From Nodosilinea sp. WJT8-NPBG4 (GTDB taxonomy: Bacteria; Cyanobacteriota; Cyanobacteriia; Phormidesmidales; Phormidesmidaceae), in contig JAHHHQ010000068.1 in the NCBI GenBank assembly GCA_019359285.1, positions 1 to 59,219 of the forward strand: 59,219 nucleotides of DNA, written 5' to 3'. Within the stretch, counting starts at the first letter, position 1. Every line of letters starts with the position of its first letter. The translations under genes were made by a program, and so were the position numbers. Positions 27,147 through 36,430 of the stretch are shown here, in pieces. The notes under the pieces were generated by a model. That model had not been told where the DNA came from. It made no database searches and saw only the letters and a list, made by a program, of their open reading frames with translations.

Positions 27147-28400
27147 TTAGTTCAGAGCTTCAATATCTGGCAAGCCGTCAGGGCCGATCCAGGCAATGCG
27201 GCTAATGCGGCGCAGACGGGCTAGATCGCGAGTGGCAGCGGGCGGCTCACCGTCGGATAGGTGCACCTCAGCCCGCACTAGACTGGCTGAGGCTCGTAGG
27301 GTTTGGGCGTAGGTAAAGGCTGCTGCCGCTGCCTGGGGCACCGTAGGGACTACGAGCCAGTCACTAGGAGGCGTATCCTGCGGCAGATGGCCCGTAGGCA
27401 GCAGTGCCTGATGCAGAGCCTCAATGTTTAGCACGAAGCCAATACCTGGGAATCCCTGGCCCTGCGCCTGAAAGACACCCAGTAGGTGGTCATAGCGGCC
27501 CCCCTGCCCGAGCACTTGGCAGCCCTGCTCAGGGCCAGTAACCAGCTCAAACACCAGCCCAGTGTAGTAGTCAAAGGGTTGAATGAGGCTGAGATCGAGC
27601 GTCAAGGCGGGGCGTTGGCTCCCTTGGGTTCGCTGACTATCGCCTGCCGTGTTAATGACGTCTCGCACTAGGGCAACCAGCGATTTTAGACGCTCGACTG
27701 CCGTCTGGGCCTCAGGCTCTAGGGCAAGCTGCCCCAAAGCCTGAAGCACGTCCTCAGGGTGACCGCGTAGGTCGAGCAGATGCAGGGCATGGCGATGCAG
27801 TTCTGGGGATAGGCCCATGTCATCGAGGGCTACCCGGTCGAGGGTGGCAAGGGCTTGGCGCACCGCTTGGCGCTGGTCAGGGGAAAAGGGGGTGAGTAGC
27901 GCCTGGGTGAGCTGGGCGTCGCCCAAGATCAAGCACCAGGAGTCGAGGGAGAGGCTGTGGAGACAGTCCACCAGCAGCAGCACGATCTCGGCATCGGCCA
28001 CTGTTGCCCCGGCCCCGAGCAGCTCGACTCCAGCCTGGTAAAACTCCTGCTGGCCCCCATGGCTACCCTGGGTGGCCTGGCGAAATACGTTAGCGTTGTA
28101 GTAGAGCCGCTGGGGATAGGTGACGCGGGCCAGGCGGGTAACGGCAGTGCGGGCGATCGAGGCGGTCAGCTCAGGCCGCAACCCCAAACGCTTACCCGCG
28201 ACGGGTTGAAGCTCAATCACCGCTTCCTGATCGATGGCCCCCCCTGCCATTAGGGTATCCATCCGCTCTACGGTGGAGGTGATAATGCGGTGGTAGCCCC
28301 AGCGCTGGAATACCTGTTCTAGGCGATTCTCAATCCAGTATTTTTGAGCAACATCGAGGGGCAATAGGTCGCGTGCGCCAGCAGGGGGTTGGTAGGTCAT
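27147..28400 (-). CDS. hisZ: ATP phosphoribosyltransferase regulatory subunit
   Basis: 417 residues, homologous to histidyl-tRNA synthetase but lacking the anticodon-binding domain; the class II aaRS fold is visible in YQPPAGARDLLPLDVAQKYW, LRPELTASIARTAVTR and QGGRYDHLLGVFQAQGQGFP. HisZ activates and regulates the short form of HisG at the first step of histidine synthesis. Start: ATG at 28400, sharing its A with the TGA stop of the J-domain gene upstream (TGATG), which suggests translational coupling. A GTG directly before it (28403) is the other option. Confidence 0.93.
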   Translation of the reverse strand: MTYQPPAGARDLLPLDVAQKYWIENRLEQVFQRWGYHRIITSTVERMDTLMAGGAIDQEAVIELQPVAGKRLGLRPELTASIARTAVTRLARVTYPQRLYYNANVFRQATQGSHGGQQEFYQAGVELLGAGATVADAEIVLLLVDCLHSLSLDSWCLILGDAQLTQALLTPFSPDQRQAVRQALATLDRVALDDMGLSPELHRHALHLLDLRGHPEDVLQALGQLALEPEAQTAVERLKSLVALVRDVINTAGDSQRTQGSQRPALTLDLSLIQPFDYYTGLVFELVTGPEQGCQVLGQGGRYDHLLGVFQAQGQGFPGIGFVLNIEALHQALLPTGHLPQDTPPSDWLVVPTVPQAAAAAFTYAQTLRASASLVRAEVHLSDGEPPAATRDLARLRRISRIAWIGPDGLPDIEALN

Positions 28401-29356
28401 CACTTTTTCTTGCCTCCAAACAGGCCAAAGAAACCACCGCCTTGATTGGAAGATTTGGGGTTAGAGGCTTTGGCATTACTCCCCTTTGATTTGGCGGTCT
28501 GGGCCGACCCAGACGTAGACCCACCGCTAGTTTTATCTACCCGAGCCTGAACGGATTGTGCCCTTTCGTCATTGGGGTCGATCTCGAGGGCGCGTTTAGC
28601 GTGAATGCGAGCCATGGTGTTCTGACCGGCTTTGAGATAAATTGCCGATAGGTAACTATGACACTGAACGTTGTTGGGATAGGCTTTGACGGCCTCCCGC
28701 AGCTCTAAAATGGCTCGGCTATAGTCGCGGTTTTGATCGTACTCTTGAGCTCGGTTAACGTAGCTCTCTAGAATAGCCGCCTGGTTTTGCCGGGGCGTTG
28801 GCACTGTCGTCGTGGGGCTGGTAGGGGCAGCATTGGGTCGCGATTTAGCAGCGCTGGCTGGGGTGCCAACCGATGGGCCGTCGTTGGCACTGCTGCGGTA
28901 CAGATAAATTAGGTTGAGCTCACTTAGTTGGCCGATTACCCCAGTCACATTCTCCAGGTCGTCGAATTGGCTTTCGGCTAGGTTGCTAACGGCTTTGCGG
29001 TAGGCTGCGTCGGCATGGGGAGCTTTGAGCAGGGTCTGAGCCTCTGTAGAGCTAACTGTGGGTGCTGTGCCGACTTGGCGCAGGGACTGCCCTTTAAGCT
29101 TGAGCATGATGCCATGCTCAGTGCTTGATTTTTCTTGGGTCAGGGCCTCGTAGGCGGGGTTGACTAGCTTGGAGAGCACGTCGCTGGCCCGCTGGGCATC
29201 GATAGTGGTGGACCCAGACAAACTGTCGGGATGCAGCATGCGGGCGATCGTCAGGTAGCGCTTGCGCACGGCCTTGGCATCGGCGGTTACTGGCACTCCC
29301 AGCACAGCGTGATGGTCATCAAAGTCAAGTTGAAACAGCCCTTGATCTGGTTTCAT
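28400..29356 (-). CDS. J-domain protein with TPR-like C-terminal region
   Basis: 318 residues from the ATG at 29356; a GTG 6 bases up (29362) is possible. The N-terminus is a J domain (about residues 8-75) with HPD in LHPDSLSGS, so it probably stimulates a DnaK-type Hsp70. After a Ser/Thr-rich linker, residues about 200-270 form TPR-like helices (AILELREAVKAYPNNVQC and AIYLKAGQNTMARIHAKRAL). The C-terminus is Ser/Gly/Lys-rich and ends GGFFGLFGGKKK, a possible membrane-facing or interaction tail. It is the upstream gene of the overlapping hisZ. Confidence 0.8.
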   Translation of the reverse strand: MKPDQGLFQLDFDDHHAVLGVPVTADAKAVRKRYLTIARMLHPDSLSGSTTIDAQRASDVLSKLVNPAYEALTQEKSSTEHGIMLKLKGQSLRQVGTAPTVSSTEAQTLLKAPHADAAYRKAVSNLAESQFDDLENVTGVIGQLSELNLIYLYRSSANDGPSVGTPASAAKSRPNAAPTSPTTTVPTPRQNQAAILESYVNRAQEYDQNRDYSRAILELREAVKAYPNNVQCHSYLSAIYLKAGQNTMARIHAKRALEIDPNDERAQSVQARVDKTSGGSTSGSAQTAKSKGSNAKASNPKSSNQGGGFFGLFGGKKK

Positions 29357-29502
29357 GGTCACTTACCCGAGGGACGACTCAGGGAGCAATAAGACACAAT
29401 TTAAATTCTCTTCACTCTACCCAGTCAACCTCAGTTTAACCATCCCCTGGTTCTTTTAGCGGTTTGAGGCTAACTAGAACTGAAGATCGGGTCGCGAACT
29501 GC

Positions 29503-30336
29503 CTAGATGAGGGAGGGGAGCACTAGCGGCTGAACTTTCCCAAGAGTCTGACTCATGGCCGCATGAATCTGACCGTTAGTGGCCAACAGCCGTCCCGCCA
29601 TCACGTCTAGCGGCGAGCCATCGTAGGCAGTCACGTGGCCCCCTGCTTCTTGCACGATCGCGATCCCAGCAGCAATATCCCAGGGCGATAGCCCTCGCTC
29701 CCAATAGCCATCCAGGCGGCCACAGGCGACATAGGCGAGGTCAATGGCGGCGGACCCCCCTCGGCGCACCCCCTGGGTGAGGTGGGTGAAGTGGCAAAAT
29801 TCGGCGTAGTTATTGTCGGGGGTTTCGCGGCGATCGTAGGCAAATCCAGTTACCAGCAAGCTCTGAGACAGCTGATCCGTGGTCGATACCCGAATCGGGC
29901 TGCGGTTGAGGGTGGCCCCCAAGCCTTTAGCCGCGCGAAAGAGATCGCGGTGGATCGGGTCATAAATCACCCCAAGCACCGGCTCTCCCTCGGCCAGCAG
30001 CCCAATGGACACCGCACAAAATGGGTACTGGTGGGTGTAGTTGGTGGTGCCGTCGAGGGGGTCTATGGCCCATAGAAGGCCGGTCCCCCGGTCTCTAATT
30101 ACCCCGGACTCTTCAGCTAAAATGCCGTGGTCAGCGGGGAGGTGTCGCTCTAGTACGGCCATGACGGCCGCCTCTGCGCCGCGGTCGGCTTCGGTTACCA
30201 AATCGCCAGACCGACCTTTTTCATCAATGGTAGTGAGGTTGCCCCAGTGATGCTGGAGCACCGCTCCGGCGGCTAGAGCGGCCTCGGTGGCGCTGTCTAA
30301 CCAGCGCTGTAAATCGGACTCGGCAGGAAGAGACAT
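29503..30336 (-). CDS. suhB: Inositol-monophosphatase family phosphatase
   Basis: 277 residues. The Mg-dependent phosphatase motifs are GDLVTEADRGAEAAVM, WAIDPLDGTTNYTHQYP (DPxDGT) and GLSPWDIAAGIAIVQEAGG (WDxAAG). Members of this family hydrolyse myo-inositol monophosphate, other sugar phosphates or histidinol phosphate; in cyanobacteria some act in histidine synthesis. Its place in the same strand run as hisZ makes that worth considering, but the sequence does not decide it. The symbol suhB is used in the loose family sense. Confidence 0.88.
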   Translation of the reverse strand: MSLPAESDLQRWLDSATEAALAAGAVLQHHWGNLTTIDEKGRSGDLVTEADRGAEAAVMAVLERHLPADHGILAEESGVIRDRGTGLLWAIDPLDGTTNYTHQYPFCAVSIGLLAEGEPVLGVIYDPIHRDLFRAAKGLGATLNRSPIRVSTTDQLSQSLLVTGFAYDRRETPDNNYAEFCHFTHLTQGVRRGGSAAIDLAYVACGRLDGYWERGLSPWDIAAGIAIVQEAGGHVTAYDGSPLDVMAGRLLATNGQIHAAMSQTLGKVQPLVLPSLI

Positions 30337-30380
30337 GGAATTAGCGTTGGAACGACTTAAGGCAACGAGAGTGAGGCTGC

Positions 30381-30749
30381 TCAGTCTTCGTCTAGGGGTA
30401 GCCCGCGGCGCACTTTGCCTTTGCCAAAGTAGCGGCCAAACTGAAGCTCATAAACCTCGTCTTCATCCTGGGTTTCGGCTTGGATGTTGCTGCGGGGGTA
30501 GCTGACGCACAGCAGCGCATAGCCCCGCTCACGCAGATCGGGAGAGAGTCCCATGGCCTCGGGTTGATCGACCTCGCCCTCAAGCAGGCGCACCGCGCAG
30601 GTCGTGCAGGCACCGTTGCGGCAGGCAAACGGCAGTTCTACCCCTTGGCTCTCGGCGGCTTGAAGAATGTAGCGGTCTTCGGGCACCTCTACGGTGTATA
30701 TGCGCCCGGTCTGGCGGTGGTGGACGGTAACGGTGTGGGTGCGGGCCAT
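30381..30749 (-). CDS. Plant-type [2Fe-2S] ferredoxin with C-terminal extension
   Basis: 122 residues from the ATG at 30749, where ferredoxin homology begins; the frame opens 96 bases earlier at a TTG. The cluster ligands are in FACRNGACTTCAVRLLEGEV (CxxxxCxxC) and the fourth Cys in GYALLCVSYP. The usual ferredoxin ends soon after, but here about 25 residues follow (EDEVYELQFGRYFGKGKVRR), like the C-terminally extended FdC2-type ferredoxins of chloroplasts and cyanobacteria. The redox partner is probably specialised. It lies 44 bases downstream of the start of the phosphatase gene's strand neighbour, on the same strand. Confidence 0.85.
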   Translation of the reverse strand: MARTHTVTVHHRQTGRIYTVEVPEDRYILQAAESQGVELPFACRNGACTTCAVRLLEGEVDQPEAMGLSPDLRERGYALLCVSYPRSNIQAETQDEDEVYELQFGRYFGKGKVRRGLPLDED

Positions 30750-30982
30750 GGGGTAGGTCGGGGTTGGCAGAGTAACGGCGGGTACGAAATCAATTGGTAA
30801 ATTGAGGTTGAAGGGGCGATCGCAGGCTAGTGCCCCGACCGTCAATTACCCCTGCTATGCTCTCACGAAACAATTCCTCTGGGGAAGACGAGCCTAATTC
30901 TGCAATAGAAACTGGTGTGGCCCCTGTTCTCTGACTCCATTGTTTGCTACGATAGCGTCTCAGCGGTGATGAACCGCCCCCT

Positions 30983-31069
30983 GGAGAGATGGCCGAGCGG
31001 TTGAAGGCGCAGCACTGGAAATGCTGTTTAGGGGTGACCTTAACGAGGGTTCGAATCCCTCTCTCTCCG
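30983..31069 (+). tRNA. tRNA-Ser (anticodon GGA)
   Basis: 87 bases. The acceptor arm is GGAGAGA paired with TCTCTCC (31062-31068) with discriminator G. The anticodon stem CAGCA/TGCTG encloses the loop CTGGAAA, so the anticodon is GGA, reading UCC and UCU. A long variable arm (about 16 bases) and the T-loop segment GGTTCGAATCC are typical of tRNA-Ser. The CCA is not encoded. Confidence 0.95.
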
Positions 31070-31173
31070 TTTTAATTGGTTTGGCTCCTCTAACCTTGGT
31101 TAATTCAAGGTTTTAGCTAACTTTAGAGGCAGTCGAGCCACCAAATTTGGCCATTCCGATCGGCAGTTTGAAA

Positions 31174-31202
31174 GGCAGGTGTAGTCAAGCCTTACACCTG
31201 CC
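31174..31202. other. Short stem-loop downstream of tRNA-Ser
   Basis: A perfect 10-bp inverted repeat (arms 31174-31183 and 31193-31202, loop 9 bases) lies between tRNA-Ser and the minus-strand transporter stop. It lacks a T run on either strand, so a terminator role is uncertain. Confidence 0.4.
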
Positions 31203-31272
31203 AACATTTAAAGTTGTAAGCAGGTGCTTGCGGCGCTGAATTCTGCCTAATTTGCCTTGAGCTGCTACTGAG

Positions 31273-33174
31273 CTAAGGCCATTGTCCTGTATTGGGGGGC
31301 ACGGCACTGCGTCGTTTGGCCTGACGACGCTGGCTGGCCAGTCGTTCTAAACTCAGAGAAATTACCCCCAGGGTGACCAAAATGACGCCCATCCACTGAA
31401 TAAATAGCAGCGCTGACTTTTCACCAGGGGTAATTAAGTAGGCCAAAATGGCGGTTGCTACCGGCCCGCTGGCAGCCACAATCGAGGCTTGAGATGCCCC
31501 AAGCAGCTTGACGCCGTAGTTATTAAAGAGGTAGCCCAGCAGCGTTAGCAGCCCCAACAGCCCGGCTCCGATATAGAGACCGAGGGGACGAGTGGGCTCA
31601 CCAGGGTCGAGGCCAACGAAAGACCCCACAATCAAAATCACACTGGTGAGAATAAAGATGGTCGAAAACTGAAGCAGGCTTGCCGAGACTGGATGCAGCC
31701 GCTTAAAGCACAGCTGCATGGCAATCAAAAATAGCGAAAAGGCAACGCTAGCCAGCAGTGCAGCTCCTACTCCCCACAGCGACACGCCGTTACCGCTGAG
31801 ATCGGTGTAGATCCGGGGCAGGGCGGTGAACACAATTCCCATGGTGATGGCAAACATCACCACTAGGCGCAGGGGTGTCGGGCGATCGCCGAACAAGAAC
31901 CAGGCCAGCGGCACCGTGATCAGCGGATACATAAACAGCAGCGTCACTGCTACACCCGGGCCGACGTCAGCGATCGCCTTATAGATCAGCACCTGCGACA
32001 AAAATAAGAAGAAGCCGCTGGCAATCACCTGTATCAGGGAACGCCTTTGATCACGGTGGAAGATCTGGCGCAAGTCGTTGCCAACGTTGGGATAGAGGCG
32101 GGGGGCTACCAGAGCCAGCAGGGGTACGACTACCACCATGCGCAACCACAGCAGCAACAGCGAGTTAGGAATCGTTAAGGGCAAGACCTCCGCCATCGGA
32201 ATGCGCCCCAGCAGCTGTCCGCCGTAGCCAATTACGCCCACAATGACGTTGTGCAGCGACAGGGCCAACGTCGAGAGCACCACCATCAGCAGCCCTATCT
32301 GAAGATCAGTGGGGGATGAGCGGCGACTAGTCCCCGAGAGCACCGTTTCTGTTGGGTTAGGCTGCGATCGCAGCAAATTGGCTGGGGGGTGCTGCGCGAC
32401 TCCTTGCGGCAGTGAGGCGTTACCAGGGGGAGTAGACCCTGGGTAACCTGAGTCGAACTGGGTTCCCCGGTAAGGGTTAGGGGGTAGAGCCGGTTCTGCT
32501 AGGCTGCCGGGCTTGGGAGGCATATTGCTATGGCTGTTTCGGTCGGGGGTAGCAGTCCCCGGGGGCGGCACCATTTGGCTTTGCAGCTGTTGGCTGAGCC
32601 GGGCGACTAGGGCTTCTAAAATGGCTTCTCCCTGCTGTTCAACACTCTGCATACGGCTGAGTTGTTGAGAGATGTTGCTCTGATAGCTAGTCAGATCGTG
32701 TTGTAGAGAGGCCAAGGTGCTTTGAAGCGTTGCGTCGAGGGCAGCTAGGCGCTGGCTGGCATTAGCTAAAGGAGGAATTGCGGCCTCGTAGGGAGCGGCC
32801 TGGAGGGCGTTGGGGTGCGCGTTGGTCAGAGCGGTTTCGAGCCGTCCTTGCAGGTGGGTGGCCAGGGCGATCGCCAGGCGCTTGGCCCAGGCCTGCTGCT
32901 GAGCAATTTGCTGCTGGCTCAGCCCTTCGGCGTAAGTGGTTTGCAGCTGCTGGTGCTGGGCCTGAAGGGTTTCAAAGTCTCCCTCCAGAGCCTCAATATC
33001 GGCCATCAGCCGCTGCTTTTTGGCCTGGAGATGGGCAATGTCCTCTGATAGATAGCCTGAGACCTGGTGGCGCAAGGTCTCGAGGTCATGGCCCAGGATC
33101 CGCAAAATAGCCTCAGCCGACTGAGGTTCAGGCTGGGAAGTGGCGAAGTTGGGTAGATGGTCAGAGGGCCCCAT
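31273..33174 (-). CDS. EamA/DMT-superfamily transporter with long N-terminal coiled coil
   Basis: 633 residues. Residues about 20-200 are Gln/Leu/Ala-rich heptad-like helix (LEGDFETLQAQHQQLQTTYA and following), probably a cytoplasmic coiled coil. A Pro/Gly/Ser linker runs to about 288. Residues 290-620 contain ten hydrophobic helices with the duplicated EamA pattern (LLMVVLSTLALSLHNVIVG, later VAFSLFLIAMQLCF and ASIVAASGPVATAILAYL). DMT carriers export metabolites such as amino acids, purines or sugars; the substrate cannot be told. Such a long coiled coil before an EamA domain is unusual and may mediate self-assembly or a partner contact. Confidence 0.82.
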   Translation of the reverse strand: MGPSDHLPNFATSQPEPQSAEAILRILGHDLETLRHQVSGYLSEDIAHLQAKKQRLMADIEALEGDFETLQAQHQQLQTTYAEGLSQQQIAQQQAWAKRLAIALATHLQGRLETALTNAHPNALQAAPYEAAIPPLANASQRLAALDATLQSTLASLQHDLTSYQSNISQQLSRMQSVEQQGEAILEALVARLSQQLQSQMVPPPGTATPDRNSHSNMPPKPGSLAEPALPPNPYRGTQFDSGYPGSTPPGNASLPQGVAQHPPANLLRSQPNPTETVLSGTSRRSSPTDLQIGLLMVVLSTLALSLHNVIVGVIGYGGQLLGRIPMAEVLPLTIPNSLLLLWLRMVVVVPLLALVAPRLYPNVGNDLRQIFHRDQRRSLIQVIASGFFLFLSQVLIYKAIADVGPGVAVTLLFMYPLITVPLAWFLFGDRPTPLRLVVMFAITMGIVFTALPRIYTDLSGNGVSLWGVGAALLASVAFSLFLIAMQLCFKRLHPVSASLLQFSTIFILTSVILIVGSFVGLDPGEPTRPLGLYIGAGLLGLLTLLGYLFNNYGVKLLGASQASIVAASGPVATAILAYLITPGEKSALLFIQWMGVILVTLGVISLSLERLASQRRQAKRRSAVPPNTGQWP

Positions 33175-33383
33175 GGGTATGTCTCTCAGGGTGCGGTCAT
33201 AGGCTGCGGTCGGTGGGCAACTAAATAAGCTGCCCCGGCGCGAATGCTAGTATTGTGCTCAAAAAATCCAAAAAGATCTCTAGTGACGTCAGATTTAGAA
33301 TCGCCCGGCTTCGCCCAACGCTGCAATCCCTCGGGGATTTCTTAACGGCCAGGCTATTTAACGTATCGCCTACTGGGTAGTTT

Positions 33384-33569
33384 GTGAGCATTGTCGTGAT
33401 TGAGGGCGTAATTCTGGGGCCCTCAGTGATGCGACGGGAGCGGGAGCGGCTGAACTATTTGCGTTCCCTATCTACCACCCAGGCTCTCGGGTGGCTGTAT
33501 GAGGCTACCCTGATTACTCTCAGGGACGATGTGCTGCTCGACTACCTCCAAAACATTAAAACCAATTAG
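33384..33569 (+). CDS. Possible small protein of 61 residues
   Basis: The frame starts at a GTG (33384) and continues MRRERERLNYLRSLSTTQAL to the stop; an ATG lies inside at 33429. The helical, charged composition and the absence of any better frame make a real small gene possible, but no ribosome site or known family is seen. Confidence 0.35.
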   Translation: MSIVVIEGVILGPSVMRRERERLNYLRSLSTTQALGWLYEATLITLRDDVLLDYLQNIKTN

Positions 33570-34006
33570 GTGATTCTCGGTGGGGCGATCTACGCCCTCA
33601 ATGGTTAGCCAGGTGGGTGATTTTGGTGAGATGCCTCAGCTTAACCCTAGCCGAGAGCGAGCAAGGTAGGCTGCCCGATCGCGCTAGTTTGGCCCACAGC
33701 CGCGATGAGCTGCACCGATATTCAAACAGCTAGTCAGGCTGACTTTGAGACTCTCTAGCAGCAGCTGAAGCCAAGGATGGCCCCAACTCGGTGGGGGTTC
33801 ATGGCTAAGCTGCTGTCTTTTGGCTACGCATGCTGTGGGCTAGCCCTGGCTGGAACATCAGCGATCGCAGAGCTTTCAAGGCGGCCCAGGTCCGTCTGTG
33901 CGAAATTAGCGAACTGGTTGCCATGATTGTCCATGAGGTGTGCAGCCACCTAGCGAATCGCGAGCGCATTGATGGACTGGGCTAAATCCCCAAAACGCGT
34001 CTAGCG
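33570..34006. other. 437-base stretch with possible decayed coding remnants
   Basis: No intact gene is seen. Two short readable pieces are present on the plus strand: a 51-codon frame at 33830-33985 with helical sequence (KAAQVRLCEISELVAMIV), and an overlapping frame with signal-like sequence MAKLLSFGYACCGLALAG interrupted upstream by an in-frame TAG. They look like pieces of dead genes rather than working ones. Confidence 0.3.
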
Positions 34007-34390
34007 CTAAAACATGTCCAAATCAAGGGCCTTAGAGCCGCCTTCTTCAATCAGCAGCAAAATCTTGCCCAATTGTGACCAGATCAGCAGGCCGCAGAGC
34101 AGGGTCATAGGCGCTCCCATAGCGTAGGCGGCTTTAGCCGAAAAGCCAAACAGCTGAATACCCGAAGCCAAAAATACGCAAATCCCAGCACAGATGCCAA
34201 AAAAAGGAATCTGCAGCTGAGGGCCGCGCAGGGTAGCCAGAATGCGCGTTGAGCGCTTACTGTTCCATTCGTTAACCGACTGCTGCAGGGCGGTGCTAAA
34301 GGCAAAGCCCGAAGTCACAGCGGCCAGAAAACCAGCAAAAAACAAAACGTAGGGCGGTTGTGGGTACACGGGTTTAGGAAAACGAAACAA
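34007..34390 (-). CDS. Small membrane protein, unknown function
   Basis: 127 residues with three hydrophobic segments, roughly YVLFFAGFLAAVTSGFAFST, IPFFGICAGICVFLASGIQL and MGAPMTLLCGLLIWSQLG. The C-terminus is acidic (EEGGSKALDLDMF). I do not recognise the family. It lies on the same strand downstream of the ABC1 kinase gene, about 97 bases apart, so it may be in the same transcript. Confidence 0.6.
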   Translation of the reverse strand: MFRFPKPVYPQPPYVLFFAGFLAAVTSGFAFSTALQQSVNEWNSKRSTRILATLRGPQLQIPFFGICAGICVFLASGIQLFGFSAKAAYAMGAPMTLLCGLLIWSQLGKILLLIEEGGSKALDLDMF

Positions 34391-34487
34391 TAATTTACTG
34401 TTCCCAGATTATAGGGGAGAGCCGCCCTTACCCCTCACTCCCTACCCATCCACTCCTGACTACGGCCCAGCTTGGCTTGCCCCAGGG

Positions 34488-36188
34488 CTAAGATCGCAGC
34501 ACCTGGCGCAGATCGCCAACGACCGGTACAAGCTGTTCCGCCCGCTCTAGGGAATAACTGGTTAACGCTCCCCACGCCACTCCCAGCACGCGGTCAAAGG
34601 TAATATCGTCCTTCACCAAGGACCACAGCCGCTGTACCTCCTGGGTGTGCAGTCGGTCGTCCTCAGTCAGCGCCAGCACAATCATCTGACGCAGGTGCAT
34701 CCCTTCCTCCGACATGAGGTAGCGAATGCCCATTCCTGCCGTGGGCAGCAGATCGAAGCCGGTGTCTCCCTGGGCGATCGCCAGCATGTTTTCCAGACGC
34801 TGCCACTGGAGCTGGCCGTCCTGAAACAACACCTCCAGCAGCCGCTGACGCAGGGCCGGGGTTTCACCCACCAGCAGGCGACGGGCCACGTAGGGATAAG
34901 CCACATTGATAATTTTGAAGTTGGGGTTGAGGCTTAAAGCTAAACCCTCCTGGGTGACCAGTGAGCGAATGATTAGGGCAAACTTAGACGGCACCCGGAA
35001 TGGGTATTCGTACATCAGCTCTGAAAACTGATCGGTGACGGTCTTGAAGTTAAAGTCGCTCACCTTGGAGCCCAGAGCACTGCCCAACACCCGCTGGAGG
35101 GCAGGAATGATCGGGCCCAGGTCGGTCTCAGGCGTGAGAAAGCCCAGCTTGACGAAGTCTCGTCCCAGGTTGACAAAGTCTTGGTTAATTAGGTGTACGA
35201 CCGCATCTACCAAAGTTTCTTTGGTGACCTGGTCGAGCTGATCCATCATGCCGAAGTCGATGTAGGCCATTCGCCCATCGGCTAGGGCAAACAAGTTGCC
35301 GGGGTGGGGGTCAGCGTGGAAAAAACCAAACTCCAGCAGCTGACGCAGCCCTGCCGTCACGCCGATCTCGATTAAGCGATCGGGGTCAAGGTTGTCTTCT
35401 TTTAGCGAAACCGTATCGGTGAGCTTGCAGCCGTCAATCCACTCGAGGGTGAGTACTCGCTGACTACAGTAGGGCCAGTAGATAACAGGCACCTTAACCG
35501 TGGGGTCCTCTTTGAAATTGGCGGCAAATCGCTCGGCGTTGCGACCTTCGTTGAGATAGTCAATTTCCTCAAACAGCTTGGTGCCAAACTCATCAACGAT
35601 CAGGGTCAGGTCGTGCCCTAAGTTGAGGGGCAAAAAGTTGCCCAGCCAGCGCGCGGCCCAGCGCATTAAATAGAGGTCACGACACAGCACTGGCCTTAGG
35701 TAAGGGCGCTGCACCTTAACGGCGACCTCCTCCCCCGTAAACAGCCGCCCCCGATATACCTGCCCCAGGCTAGCTGCGGCTACCGGCAGAGCAGATAGAT
35801 TGCTAAAAATTTCTTCGGGGCTGTAGTTGAGTTCTGCCTCTACGATCGCCATCGCCTTGGCGGTGGGAAAGGGTGGCAGCTGGTCTTGCAGCTTAGTGAG
35901 TTCATCGAGAAAGTCTTGCCGCACCAGGTCGGGCCGGGTAGAGAGCGCCTGCCCAACTTTAATAAACGTCGGACCCAAGTTGGTTAACACCTGGCGCAGC
36001 TGAATAGCTCGGCGAGGGCGATTTTGCTCCTCCCGACCGAACCACTGATCCATTTGAAGGCCGAGCACAAAGGTGCCTAACCACCACAAAATCTGTAAAA
36101 CTCTCCAGGCCAGGGTGCCCAGTCGCCAGCGAAAGTAGCGAGCGATCGCCGCTGCATCGTAGGTGCCCATTAAAGCCGGATCTGTCAT
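34488..36188 (-). CDS. ABC1/UbiB-family atypical kinase
   Basis: 566 residues from the ATG at 36188; a GTG at 36194 is possible. The UbiB signature KxGQ is in GPTFIKVGQALSTRPDL (about 74-90), the Ala-rich nucleotide loop is LPVAAASLGQVYRGRLF, the lysine is in EEVAVKVQRP, and the catalytic segments are FFHADPHPGNLF and MAYIDFGMMDQL. These atypical kinases/ATPases support quinone and isoprenoid lipid synthesis; several cyanobacterial and plastid homologues (ABC1K) act at plastoglobules and thylakoids. No membrane helix is obvious except a hydrophobic N-terminal segment. Confidence 0.92.
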   Translation of the reverse strand: MTDPALMGTYDAAAIARYFRWRLGTLAWRVLQILWWLGTFVLGLQMDQWFGREEQNRPRRAIQLRQVLTNLGPTFIKVGQALSTRPDLVRQDFLDELTKLQDQLPPFPTAKAMAIVEAELNYSPEEIFSNLSALPVAAASLGQVYRGRLFTGEEVAVKVQRPYLRPVLCRDLYLMRWAARWLGNFLPLNLGHDLTLIVDEFGTKLFEEIDYLNEGRNAERFAANFKEDPTVKVPVIYWPYCSQRVLTLEWIDGCKLTDTVSLKEDNLDPDRLIEIGVTAGLRQLLEFGFFHADPHPGNLFALADGRMAYIDFGMMDQLDQVTKETLVDAVVHLINQDFVNLGRDFVKLGFLTPETDLGPIIPALQRVLGSALGSKVSDFNFKTVTDQFSELMYEYPFRVPSKFALIIRSLVTQEGLALSLNPNFKIINVAYPYVARRLLVGETPALRQRLLEVLFQDGQLQWQRLENMLAIAQGDTGFDLLPTAGMGIRYLMSEEGMHLRQMIVLALTEDDRLHTQEVQRLWSLVKDDITFDRVLGVAWGALTSYSLERAEQLVPVVGDLRQVLRS

Positions 36189-36430
36189 TGCCACTATGCC
36201 ACCTGCCCCTTACATTACTGTGCGGTGCTGCCCTAGCGGGTGGGGCTATCGCTGGTTTAGGGATGCCGTCAACGGACAAAAAGCGCGTTGAGACAAGCGG
36301 CGATCGAGAACCCCTAAGCTGGGTTAATCTACCTTAAATATAGTATATAAAACTACAAACATATTCGACTAAGCCCAGTGAGAAATTCAGGGCTTATCGA
36401 AATTTTGGCCTATAGGCTGGGGCGGCGGGG

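Noticed and set aside
28498..28520. Possible programmed frameshift in the J-domain protein C-terminal low-complexity region
   Set aside because: The frame is open to its TGATG junction; the repeats are only Ser/Gly/Lys-coding sequence.
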